Shown: piece after piece, positions 8,560 to 18,242 of the stretch
Layout of the letters: each line of letters opens with the position of its first letter
How positions within the stretch are numbered: the stretch's first letter is position 1
NCBI GenBank assembly: GCA_034698045.1
Contig: JAQGAU010001040.1
Span: 1-21,845, forward strand
Direction of reading: 5' to 3'
Length of the DNA: 21,845 nucleotides
DNA from: Paramacrobiotus richtersi
Taxonomy: Eukaryota > Tardigrada > Eutardigrada > Parachela > Macrobiotidae
Translations under genes and position numbers: made by a program
Notes under the pieces: model-generated
What the model was told of the DNA's origin: nothing
Databases searched by the model: none
Seen by the model: only the letters and a program-made list of their open reading frames with translations

Positions 8560-11395
8560 ATGTCGCAGCGCTGTCTGGCTACAGCGCAGGACCGGAAGTG
8601 GTCCATTGGCCTGTACACCGTTTTGGTGTTGGTAGTAATCGACTGCCGAGTATTTGCTCAAGGTAACGTTACTTTCTACGTATAAGTTGTTTATTTCTTT
8701 ACTTACATGCTTGTGTATAAATAGTATCGTTCGGTTAAAGATGATGCATATAAACATATTTAAATATCATTTAACACTTACTTTTATATTTTTATTTGGT
8801 AAGAACTGTTACCAGATTTATTATTTGTGTTAATTTGTAGTTGTATACGGTATATGTGTTAGTTGTTGTTTATCTGATGTGCGTATACGAGTACATGTTA
8901 ATTTTTATTTTTATGTATGCATTAGTTCTTGTTGTTGGGTACATGTTTATTTATGTGTATTTATTAGTTGTCTAAAATACTACTAAGTAATTTATTAGTA
9001 CATTTACAACACCCGGCTGTTGTTCAAGGAAGGATTAATTTGCAGATGATGACGACAATGGATCATTTGTATGGAGCAAAGCCCGTGTATCCAACTCGCC
9101 CAGCGCCCGCTCCAAAGCCAAAGTAATGGTCGGCCGGAACCGTTTCTCAATGCCGAGAAACCGAGGCTTGCTGGAGGATTTATTCGGCGGAAGCTCAACT
9201 TCATTGGAGAACAATTTTCTATCCATTCAGAGCAGCAATACGAAACTCACCCAAACCAATGGTACTGCTAGCTGTACTGACACAAACTCGGCTTTATCAA
9301 TTTGCATTCAATTATTAACCGTATTAATATCCAACTAAGGAAACGTTAAACGGTACAATTAAAGTGGATAGTGAATACTAATATTTTCATTCAAAAAGAA
9401 TAGGAAATGTTAAAGTAATGATTATGCAAAATTAAAAACGCAATATTAGTGAAATAAAAGCGAATAAATAATATATTTATTTATAACTAATATAAGTCTT
9501 CATTTAATAATTTAGTACACGTGAGTTGTTTACATATGTCTAATGTTTTGTTTTATTTTCAATAATTATTTACATCTCTGTTAAAATAATGCTATTTATT
9601 CACTTTATTTATTGTATGTATTTTGTCATGACTATTATGATATATGTGTAATACTGAATTGTGGATAGGTCTGCCTCCTCAAGCCGGCTTCGCTCCGAGC
9701 CTAGCGCCCAATCCCGTCCCCAACAACTGCGAATGCATCCCCACCGGTGAGTGCCGGGATATTTCCGGTCTGGCGCGCAGCACCCGCCGTTTCCAGCAGA
9801 ACTTCTGCGCCATCGGCACAGCGCCCTGTTGTTCGGAACCGCAACGGCTTCCTCCCCCCGGACCAGTCATCAACCCGGGTGGGCCGGGGTTCGTCGGAGG
9901 TGGGGATCCCGGCCGTAATCCGGGATTTATGGGATCCGGTCCGGGACCGATTATAACCGGTGGCGGTCCGGCCGTCATCCAGGGAGGTCCCGGAGGGTTT
10001 CCTGGACGTCCGGGAGGTGTTTCGGTCGGTGGACCTGTTGGAGGTGGACAGATCTTCCCCCCGGGGCAGTGCGGACGGAAAGGCGGGAACCCGTTAGCCC
10101 GGGTCCTGGATTCCGATCTCCCGGAAAACGTAGCCGAGTTTGGCGAGTATCCCTGGATGGTGGCCATTCTCCGGCGGGATTTAACGTACATTTGCGGTGG
10201 GGCGTTGATCGATGTGAACCTGGTGGTTACGGCAGCGCACTGTGTGGCCAAGTATGAATGAGCGTACTCATGTCCTTATGCAACAATACTATCTGCCAAA
10301 AGTGCCGGTTGTGTGTTATTTAATCACGATACGGCCGATTAACCAAGCGAACTGTTATGACATGCGACATTGACACTGAGCTGTCTTGCAGGATGAAGTT
10401 TGAGCCGCTGATTGTCCGGTTGGGGGAATTCGACGTGGCGGAAGAGCAGGAACCGCCGTTCCAGGATATCCCGGTGCGAAATGTCATTATAAATGGAGGA
10501 TACCATTCGGGAACGCTGCGGAATGATATCGCGGTACTTGTGCTGGATGGGATGGCGGCGTTTAACGGGTACATCAAGCCGGTGTGCCTGCCGCCGCCCG
10601 GCGATCTCACGGGAGCTCCCTGCTCGGTGACGGGATGGGGCAAGCACCGCCCAGGTACGCAGCCTTTTCGTACTGTAGACTTAGAAAAAAAATACATTGG
10701 TTCATCCGTTTACGTGAAATTTAAACTTAAAATCGACTTAACACTAATTAATAATTTATAGTTTAAATAACTAGTGTGGTTGTAAACTAATATATCTAAA
10801 TAACTAATATAAATTAATAATTGATAAATCAATATAAATAAATAATTATTTGATTCTTAATAATTTATTGAATAGCTTAAAAAAACAATTGAATAGTTTA
10901 TAATAACTAGTTTACATATTATAAACTATTACATATAAATAAAATAATAAAGATAAATTATGAAACAATATAAATGAATTATTAAAATTATAAAAATTAA
11001 ACAAAAATGGAAATACAGGCCAAAGATTTTCGCATATTCTGCGGGAAGTGGACCTGCCGGCCATTGACAGCGGCCGCTGCGAAAACATGCTGCGGCAATC
11101 GGCCGAACTAGGACCGGGCTTCAACCTGCACCCCAGCATGATGTGCGCCGGCCTGCCCGGCAAGGACGCCTGCTCGGTAAGTGCACTGAACGATATCTTC
11201 ATCTGTCAGGTAGTGTAAGAGGCAGTTTTCCTACAACAGGGCGACGGAGGCAGTCCGTTGGTGTGTCAAGTGGACGGGGCCTGGCGGCTCGTCGGACTGG
11301 TTTCCTGGGGCATTGGGTGTGGCCAGTACCCGGGAGTGTATACGCGAGTTAATGCCTTCGTGCCCTGGATTATGGACCTGGCCGGCCGCAACTGA
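8560..11395 (+). CDS. Clip-domain serine protease homologue (inactive)
   Basis: Six exons (8560-8662, 9046-9261, 9669-10251, 10392-10654, 11019-11176, 11240-11395) join in phase through GT-AG introns to give 492 aa. Residues 1-34: signal peptide with a VLVLVV core. Residues 35-106: acidic DDDN start, then a basic spacer. Residues 127-161: clip domain with six Cys (127, 129, 135, 153, 160, 161). Residues 166-240: Gly/Pro-rich linker. From about 250: chymotrypsin-fold domain. Triad: His297 in VTAAHC and Asp346 in NDIAV are intact, but the GDSGGP box reads GDGGSP, so Ser is Gly444. In arthropods such secreted homologues act as cofactors in melanisation or adhesion rather than as enzymes; the role here is inferred. 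C-terminus: [15 protein letters not shown] then WI, typical of the family. The exon 2 to 3 junction rests on phase matching; the rest is firm. Confidence 0.92.
10740..11018 (+). other. Very AT-rich part of an intron
   Basis: The intron at 10655-11018 of the protease homologue is, in its 3' three quarters, almost only A and T. It has recurring ATAACTAGT, TTTATA and AATAAATAA words. It looks like simple low-complexity sequence rather than a mobile element: no terminal repeats or ORF. Confidence 0.55.
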
Positions 11396-11923
11396 GTTCC
11401 TCCTTAGCTTTGTTGTATAATTACTCTTGTTGCGATCAGCATATCGGATCTGTATACAGCTACGCCGGCGTAGCTGGTTGTTGACCGTAAAATGCCATAC
11501 TTCTAGCTTTTCTGTGAAAAGCTGTTGCTCTCTGGGGTGTACACTTGTACACCAGTTTTTCAAATCAAATCGCTACCAATATCAAGATAGCTCGCCAAGC
11601 AATAATCGCATCATATTATAAGAGCAAAGATAAATTCAACCGTAACCCCAACCGCAACCGTCCCAACCGTAAAGCAATGTACAGTATGGTTGTAACTTAG
11701 CCGAATTTTGATCGTTTTAATTCAGTACAGGTTTTTTTTCTTGATTGTTTTCGTTAATTTGACGTTACTGATCCCCTCGCCATAATAAGTACACCTTTTC
11801 GTAACTGTGAAATACATTTTGAGACAGATCTAGAAAGAACAGTTGCCTGAAGACTACTATGGAATGAATCGAAAATGTTGTAATAAATTATTAATATTAT
11901 ATACTGGCAAGGAGAAAACGGTA
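11396..11923. other. 3' flank of the protease homologue
   Basis: No gene recognised. No canonical AATAAA follows the stop codon within 250 bp, so the poly(A) site of the protease homologue is unresolved. The stretch ends where sequence shared with the second peptide gene begins at 11924. Confidence 0.4.
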
Positions 11924-12121
11924 CTGCCTCAACCCTGCAGGTGGCACCAAGTCGGCGGCGCAACTGTCATGACAAACTGACAAGTGAAGCTTCTCTTGGC
12001 AACAAGAGTCTCTTTACCACGACAGGCTTAATCTTTGGCTCGTCATTCGAATCTTTCCCGAGTTAGCATTCACTGCAACGCAAGCCTTTTCTCATAGATC
12101 TTTTAACTCTGTTAAACGATA
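11924..12121 (+). promoter_or_regulatory. Duplicated upstream region of the first peptide gene
   Basis: Shares an ordered series of blocks with the region upstream of the second peptide gene (18466-18674, opposite strand). The blocks are 11924-11950 (26 of 27 bases), 11971-11983 (ACTGACAA core), 11992-12007 (GGCAACAAGA; AGCAACAAGA in the other), TTTACCACG at 12013, CTCGTCATTCGAATCTTT at 12039 (identical), GCATTCACTGC at 12066 (identical) and TTAACTCTGTTAAACGATA at 12103 (identical). Spacer DNA between blocks differs. No TATA box is obvious. Likely promoter plus 5' UTR. Confidence 0.7.
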
Positions 12122-12140
12122 GCGCCCTTTTGACAGAACG

Positions 12141-12353
12141 ATGCAGCTTCTAAAGGCACTGATGTGTGTGGCCCTGATCGTGTCGGCCTGCGTCGCCGTG
12201 AGCAGCGCCTACTACCACAACTACAATGACGACGACAACGAGTTCGCGCCCCGAATGCACTACGCCCGCCAGATGGACTACGCGCCCGAGGCGGACGCCT
12301 ACCAGACGTGGGACAACGCCCAACGCACCAAACGCAGACCTGGCCGTGGATGA
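12141..12353 (+). CDS. Small secreted peptide precursor, copy 1
   Basis: Single-exon 70-aa protein that I do not recognise as a known family. Residues 1-23 are a signal peptide (LLKALMCVALIVSACVAVSS, cleavage likely after Ala23). Residues 24-33 hold Tyr-rich then acidic sequence (YYHNYNDDDN), a context suited to tyrosine sulfation. Residues 34-55 are identical in the second copy, and so is 60-70, which ends in TKRRPGRG with a tribasic KRR at 64-66, a possible convertase site. There is no Cys after the signal peptide. It could be a neuropeptide-like or other processed peptide precursor, or an acidic/basic effector peptide; the function is inferred only from architecture. The ATG is set by the signal peptide. 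A paralogue lies on the opposite strand at 18243-18455 with a related promoter. Confidence 0.85.
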   Translation: MQLLKALMCVALIVSACVAVSSAYYHNYNDDDNEFAPRMHYARQMDYAPEADAYQTWDNAQRTKRRPGRG

Positions 12354-12486
12354 TAACGTAGACATTCTCGTTTCCTAAGCTTCACTATCTGCTCTGTGTG
12401 TGAGGCGTCCATGTTCACGCCCAGATAACAGCTTCGTTGTTGCAGTGATCTTGCACACTGTATAGAGCGAAGTATGAAATGGCAGC

Positions 12487-12492
12487 AATAAA
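12487..12492 (+). terminator. Poly(A) signal of peptide copy 1
   Basis: AATAAA 134 bp after the stop codon, on the coding strand. Confidence 0.5.
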
Positions 12493-13182
12493 TGTACGTA
12501 TGCTATATACGAAATACAGTATACCCGCTGCTGGTTTTCCGAACTACTGTACAGATTACTCTGGGTCTCACATCGGACGATCAAAGCACATCTGCATCCT
12601 CATAGCTTCTTCTAGGTGTACATATGTCGCTTTTGATAATTTCAAAAACAGAGAATGCAGACAGGAAAAATCCGTACCAGGCACAGTACTCATATCTCCC
12701 TGTGTGCTTACATCAACGTACAGCATCTCTCTATTCAGTAGTTAAACGAACGTGGTTGCGCTAGCGCGTAAACGAATGCCGGTGTCAAGTTCTGAGTTTC
12801 TGGAATTTTAGCTGTCAGGATTTTTGCTGAACTCTGGAACAGCAGAATTTTCGACGTGTTCGTCACTTCGTTCTGCACATAAACAACAAGATTTAGGTTC
12901 AAATTTTACGCACACGAAGAAAATGCAGTACAAGATTCCGCAGATATGTAGTACACAAACGTGACATTGGCCGAACAGCCACGAACTACCATTACAGCGG
13001 CGCGCCGTGGCGGTGGAACTACTAATTTAGTTTACATGTACAGCAACAACGTTACAACCGAGAAGCAAAAAGAAGCTAGCTGTCACCACAAGCCATTAAA
13101 TTATATTCCCTGAGTATGTAGATTTTCGACATGCAAAGTGACACTGCGGTAGTTGCAAGCGCTGGACGACACTGGTAACAGT
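12493..13182. other. Intergenic stretch
   Basis: No coding exon, RNA gene or repeat family recognised between the 3' end of peptide copy 1 and the 63-bp tandem duplication. Confidence 0.4.
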
Positions 13183-13300
13183 GGTACCAGTGCAAACAAA
13201 CAGTAGTTTAGAATGTCGGCAGAGGCTTGTGTACTGTACAACACTGGTACCAGTGCAAACAGACAGAAGTTTAGAATATCGAGAGAGCCTTGTGCAGAAC
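13183..13300. repeat. 63-bp tandem duplication (about two copies)
   Basis: GGTACCAGTGCAAAC starts at 13183 and again at 13246. The similarity continues through TTTAGAAT and a GAG-rich, CTTGTG segment, so the unit is 63 bp with a diverged, partial second copy. The unit length is a multiple of three, and one minus-strand frame is open through both copies, but no domain or start supports coding. Confidence 0.7.
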
Positions 13301-13659
13301 GAGGAACGACCCTGCCAGACGAACAGTTCCAGAGGAATACAGTTGTTGTGTAATGCTTCAAAATAGGTAGCTTACTAGCTACAAATCTGCAGCGGTGATG
13401 CTGACCATACAACGGGCACAGCGATGAAATCATGCATGTGACTGTCACATACATTAAATAGGTGATGATACGTTGGTTAGACTGCTGTTGTTGGCCGCGC
13501 CGAGGCATCGGGCTACGGTGGCACCTTCTTTGCGGTCCCACAGAAAAAACGTTATCATTATCACCAGCATGGCAATCTGCAAAACCGAACTCTGGTTTTA
13601 TGGCCGCTTAAGGCCAGACTCCAGTCAAATCAAATCGAATGCGGCAAAACATTGACTTC

Positions 13660-14195
13660 GCATCGTTAAAAACAGTGGACAACACCTACACAATGCGTTG
13701 GAAAGTGAAAAGGTGGGCATGCGTTTTTAGTTACCCTTTTGTCCGTTTGTGCGCGCAACGAGCGGTTATTGCGTAATATGGTCAAGAAATTTAAACAGAG
13801 TGCCTCCCTCAAAATCGTCGTTCCATCCAAATTGCTTGGACGCCGACGATGTATCAATAAATGCGCATAAATATGTGACAATGCTGAACCAGCTTCAGCC
13901 GGAGCGGATAGCTGCGCAAGTTTAAAATGCATTTTGAAGTACGTTCATTTTACATTTTCCTAGCCGTCCGTTCCGGCTGAAACTGATATAGAACCATCAC
14001 CATCTTTATGCGCATTTATTGATGCATCATCCTGCAAGCACCTTCGATAGAAACAAGCATTTTGAAGGAGGCATCGCTATTTAAACTGTTTGACCATATT
14101 ACGCAACAACTGCTCATTGCGCACACAAACGAACCATCTTTTCGCTTTCGAAAGAACTGTATCGGTGTTTACTACTGCTTACATCCGTGCGGTGG
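13660..14195. repeat. Large imperfect inverted repeat (hairpin)
   Basis: Two arms of about 215-245 bp face each other around a centre near 13938 with a loop of roughly 30-60 bp. Matched pairs include GCGTAATATGG (13771-13781) with 14094-14104, TCAATAAATGCGCATAAA (13854-13871) with 14005-14022, TTCAGCCGGA (13894-13903) with 13972-13981, and AACACC (13681) with GGTGTT (14164). The first three give a constant coordinate sum of 27875-27876, so alignment is gapless over most of the arm. An extra ~25 bp in the left arm near 13716-13742 breaks it. The centre holds a perfect AAAATGCATTTT. Ends are diffuse. It could be a foldback or MITE-type element or a hairpin-RNA locus; no transposase ORF is present. 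Confidence 0.8.
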
Positions 14196-14939
14196 TGTAG
14201 CTCTTGGAATGGGAAACTCATGCTATCTAACTGTCGGCCTCGTGCACAGTACAGAAAATCAGAAATCAATATAAAAATCGTAAAAGAAACGACCGACACC
14301 ATGGTCAAGTCGTTAACATAGTATATATATATATATGCATACCACGTACCTGTGGCAGTGTTGCTCGATTGATTACTGTAATCTTGTATGCGTTGAAAGC
14401 GCGGTCATAAAGCTTCGAAGTGCTGAACGCTAGTTTAACATTTATGATGACGGATGGTACCGGTGGTTCGCAACCGTAATGGATCATAGCCTGTCGGAAG
14501 AAGCCATCTTAAGTTTCTACTGGACAGAACTCGGAGCGAATTGTGCGCTGATGTAAGTGTTTTGTAAAGTTCTACCCAAACTGTGTCACGACATGTACAT
14601 TTTATTAGATGAGTACCATGCAGTAGTATACGTAAAGACGGAGTGCATTGTACAGCATGTGGCGTACAGCGGCAGTTCACAGCAGCGCAGGATTCCGTTT
14701 TATCGCTACATGGTAAAAAATGCCAGGTGATCGATCGATCAATATCGATTGACCGATAAAGAGGTGAGCGGTCAGTTCTTTTCCACACATTAGTACACAA
14801 TTATGACGCATGCTTTTGCGGTACTTTCTGTGTATCATATGCCATATAGCCAAATAGTTTTGAAGAAAGGTCATGTGGAACAGAATCTTCGAATAAAATT
14901 ATTGGGATGCATGTTTCATATGGCGGTACTACAGTAAAC
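14196..14939. other. Intergenic stretch
   Basis: No gene recognised. It contains a short TA microsatellite (about 14321-14336) and a small palindromic cluster, ATCGATCAAT-ATCG-ATTGACCGAT, at about 14734-14757. A minus-strand AATAAA (14601-14606) could serve the receptor-like gene to the right. Confidence 0.35.
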
Positions 14940-16055
14940 CTATGACAGAAGTGGATGCCATTGCAGTTTACTCTGAAAACTAACTAAAATGCGGTGCTTA
15001 CCAGTCCAGATGTGCTTGTACAACTTGAAAACAGGCACAAACAGCGTTTCCGTAAATGCAACCAAGCGGCCGTAGTGCGAGAACTCTGCAACAGCGATCG
15101 CCAGAAGTAATATTGTAATAGTTATGCTGTGATTACGCTCAGTTATTAAATGACGATACTGCGTGCATAATTACCTCATCGGAAGCCAGTTCCGTTAGGA
15201 CGATTAGACAAGCCGTCATCCAAATGTAATACAGGTTTCTACACAGTAATTCGGGAAGATATTGGGGATTTTCCGAGACTTGAAAATCAAGCAGAACGGC
15301 GGCTATCATCTGCGTTAGGGAGCGGACAGTAGTCGCGATGAGCAGTATCAACGGTAATCCAACGCAACTCTCCATTTGGGTGTGATTTGCCATCAGCTGT
15401 TTCTCCATCTCCTCGTCGTGTCGTACCATATCCATTAGCTGTACACGGGCCAAAACAGCCACGTGGTCGGCCAGAATGCCGATGTTTCGGTTAAGACACT
15501 GGAAAGCCTGACGGTAACAACCCAGTACGAAGGTCGCGTCGACGAAGTGGACGAAAAAGATGCCAGCACTGCCAACCGTCAAGCCGGTCATCCACAGCTC
15601 CAGAGCGAGGCTGGACATGTCAAACACGGCATACCGCGTCATTGACGGGTCTTTAACACTCCGCAGGATGGATCGAATCGAGGTCGCGGTCATGGCTGCC
15701 AGCAGGATAACAACTGGAAGGCGTAGTATAGCCAGGGGCCAGTCGTATTTGCGGGATTGTTCAGGTGGCACCCACTTGATCAGCGACTGACGAACGGTCC
15801 GATATTGTCCTTCCAACGCGACCAACGCCAACAAACCGAGGAGAGCCAGGCTGGACGTCAGCTGGGTTTCTGAATAGAGCACGAAAGCCAAGACGGGGTT
15901 GTAATTTGCACAACTCAGCCTGACTTCTGTGATGTTATTGATCGCGTAGTCCGTCCAATCAAGGGCCACGGGAACTGCAAAGCCGCTAAGAATTACTGCC
16001 CATACTGATAAGCGGACTGCGCGATACTCCCATACATGTCGCAAAAGGTCACCGA
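14940..16055 (-). CDS. Gustatory-receptor-like 7TM protein (incomplete model)
   Basis: The main exon (16055 down to about 15175) encodes about 294 residues with six hydrophobic segments: VWAVILSGFAVPVALDW, LALLGLLALVAL, LPVVILLAAM, a segment around GLTVGSAGIFFVHFV, LPLILLIATTV and YIWMTACLIVLTEL. Length, helix spacing and the TELASDE after the sixth segment resemble invertebrate gustatory receptor-like (Grl) proteins, ligand-gated cation channels of the plasma membrane. No ATG opens the frame; a good acceptor (tgcgttcag|tc) at 16056 implies an upstream 5' exon that I could not place. At the 3' end a donor (gag|gtaatt, 15174) can join in phase to 15083, but the seventh helix and a TYxxxxxQF-like end were not found. 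Without splicing the frame stops at 15139. The family call is moderate; both ends are unresolved. Confidence 0.62.
15002..15155 (-). pseudogene. Second receptor-like fragment overlapping the 3' end
   Basis: In a different frame from the receptor exon, a minus-strand stretch reads a hydrophobic run ITITILLLAIAVAE, then FSHYGRLVAFTETLF and VFKLYKHIW, and ends at a good donor (ctg|gtaagc, 15001). Its pattern echoes the second transmembrane segment and following loop of the upstream receptor (LALLGLLALVALEGQYRTVR). It could be an exon of a second Grl gene, a decayed duplicate, or an alternative 3' exon. No continuation was found below 15000. Confidence 0.3.
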
Positions 16056-16646
16056 CTGAACGCAATGCTCACTAGACTATGCGCCAAAAATTAACTACGC
16101 AGTCGAGCAGCTGCAATGCACATGAGGTACGCAGTTATAAGAATCACAATATACAGTAGGCAAGGTCGAAGCACCACGCCTGGATTTCACCGTTGTTGAC
16201 TGGTTATGCAAATTAACCGTCGACTCCGGCTCGTAGCCCGTTTTACTGATAGTCATACCAGTGGAGCTGGAAGGCGTTTATTATAGCGAATACTGTATCC
16301 ATCGTTAAGTTTGCTGTGTGCGCAATGCAGATGGGAGTTTATCCTTAGCCGGGAGCGTCCAGCCTCCATCGAGTTGGTATGCCTGGCAGTTCGCCATAAC
16401 ACCTGAGGTTGTAAAACGAAACGGCAGGAGATATAGCGTTGACATACAGCTCAGCATTGTTATGGTAATTTGCTTGCACGGATGCGGATATCCCGGTGTA
16501 TTCCAGAAAACAAAGTACTTCAACATATATTGCATCGTATGGGCGTGTGCTGTATGACAGCATATTAAGTAATGCGACTTATCTTGCTCCAGTATCGTCC
16601 ACGCGCACATATTTATTGACATTGCATAACACTCTCGCGTAGTAAG
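16056..16646. other. 5' flank of the receptor-like gene
   Basis: Should contain the missing first exon of the receptor-like gene on the minus strand. A short ATG frame at about 16301-16245 (minus) ends in possible donors, but their phase does not match the acceptor at 16056. A 79-codon plus-strand frame at 16318-16557 has no ATG and no recognisable domain. Confidence 0.3.
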
Positions 16647-17072
16647 CTAAGGGAGCAGTATTACATGTATAAGTAACTGTATACGCCCTGTTTGCTTCTT
16701 GGGGTTTGTCTGCATTGTTATTTGTTCCTGTTCGATATGGAGGTACATACGTGATACGGTTTTATCAGCCAGCCTGTCGGCCAAAATGCTCAGTAAAACT
16801 CCAATCACCGCTCCAACCCTGTCACAATGAACTGTTGTTACCGTAAGCCGTAAGCAGTGATTACAAGGACAAAGCGCAGGAGCGCCAGGGAACACTACAG
16901 GCAGTCGTTGGACGTTCGAAACGAACGGAATAGCTTTTTGATTGGCTCTGCGTTGATACGACGGCCCAAATAGCAACACAAAGCCTTTATCAGTATCGCA
17001 GACTACAGACCCGCGTAATACGGAGCTGTTTAAAATTGTCGATCGTAAACTTTTTGAGAAATCTGGTGACAC
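16647..17072 (-). pseudogene. Possible ligand-binding receptor domain remnant
   Basis: A 141-codon minus-strand frame starts only with GTG. It contains DKGFVLLFGPSYQRRANQKA, then IPFVSNVQRLPVVFP, CLRLTVTT and GAVIGVLLSIL. The FGPS box, the IP and PVV segments and the later LRLT resemble, in order, the periplasmic-binding-like extracellular domain of guanylyl cyclase and glutamate receptors. I see no transmembrane segment, kinase or cyclase nearby and no start, so it is at most an isolated exon or remnant. The resemblance was judged by eye. Confidence 0.25.
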
Positions 17073-18109
17073 CCGTTGTGGATCGTTTTTTAAAAAAGGT
17101 TTTTTGGTTGCTATTGTTAAAAGCCATGTCCTTATCGGAATTGTGTGTCAAAAGTTGTAAGTTTTGCTTGGTTTGTTGGAGAACTCGTAACGATAAAATC
17201 AATCAATTATAACAGGCAGGTGCTGTGCGCACAGATCGTTGTCCCACTGACCTTGTACCACCAACGCGTTGCCGCGCCTGTTTTCATTGACGCAAACTGC
17301 GTCAACGAATTTAAACATTCACAGTAAAATCCACACGTGCTGACCACAGGCCATCTTCATAATGTGGTTCCCGCCGAACTGCGCGAAATCACAAACTCAG
17401 TTTGTTTTGGTTGCGAGAGCATCGTGAAGACGCCGCACAGCTGTACGAGCACATGCTGTTCTTCGTAAGCATGGTATGGTAAAATAAATTATTATAGATG
17501 CATCAGTAGATTACTTACTATTTTGTACATTTATATGTATGTAAACATCAGTACGCACCCAATTACGCATGCTGCATAGGTCCATGCATTTTGTCAAGGA
17601 CGCTTTAATCGGGAAACATATTACAGTATGTTAGAAATATTTGAACAGCGCTTATGTTAGCGACAAAATTACGTACACTTTCAGTTTACCATTTTTCACA
17701 CATAACAACTGGAAAACTAGCACTACAAACACTCTGAACTTTTTTCCGGCTTATATCATCTCTCGAATTTAACGTTCTGAAACTGTTAAATCCAATACGT
17801 TTGGACGCTAATGCGGTCATGTTTGTTCATTAGGAATGTATACGTAATTCTATTCAACATCAACATAATTATTATTACAATAATTGGCTACGCAGAATGA
17901 GCAGTTGATAGCGTATTATGGCTTTGCTCTTTTCTACTCTCTCAGTTTCTGTGTTTTCCGAAGTGATCAGAGCGCTTCAACTGTTTGATGCGGTAGTTTG
18001 CGTAAACCTGCTGCAATCAGTTTTTGTCCGCAAGCGCAGTATGAGGTAAAGCACGCATAGTGAACGTGCCATCCACGACCAGCGGCAGATAGTTTTGGTT
18101 CATACTGAC
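17073..18109. other. Intergenic stretch
   Basis: No gene, RNA gene or repeat recognised between the receptor remnant and the 3' end of peptide copy 2. Base composition is AT-rich in 17480-17900. Confidence 0.4.
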
Positions 18110-18115
18110 TTTATT
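18110..18115 (-). terminator. Poly(A) signal of peptide copy 2
   Basis: AATAAA on the minus strand, 128 bp beyond the stop codon at 18243. The distance is almost the same as in copy 1. Confidence 0.5.
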
Positions 18116-18242
18116 TCATGTTATTTCATGCTTCACTCGAGACAATTCGCATACCACTCGTACTGTAGCCAGCATGCAGGCAATTACATGAACGTATGCA
18201 CACGCACAGTTTCGAGAAACAGCATAAACACATTGTCAGCTC

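Noticed and set aside
9679..10251. 190-codon minus-strand frame opposite exon 3 of the protease homologue
   Set aside because: It mirrors the GC-rich Gly/Pro linker; the plus strand carries clear clip and protease motifs.
12150..12365. Minus-strand Val/Gly-rich frame opposite peptide copy 1
   Set aside because: Antisense shadow of the conserved peptide gene.
13101..13541. 146-codon minus-strand frame with an internal 21-residue repeat
   Set aside because: The repeat comes from the 63-bp tandem DNA duplication; there is no domain or good start.
13666..14274. Two frames within the hairpin arms that look like separate small proteins
   Set aside because: They are translations of the inverted-repeat arms and share no conserved protein pattern with each other.
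14321..14757. TA microsatellite and small CGAT palindrome as regulatory sites
   Set aside because: No gene starts nearby, and both are short enough to be simple sequence.
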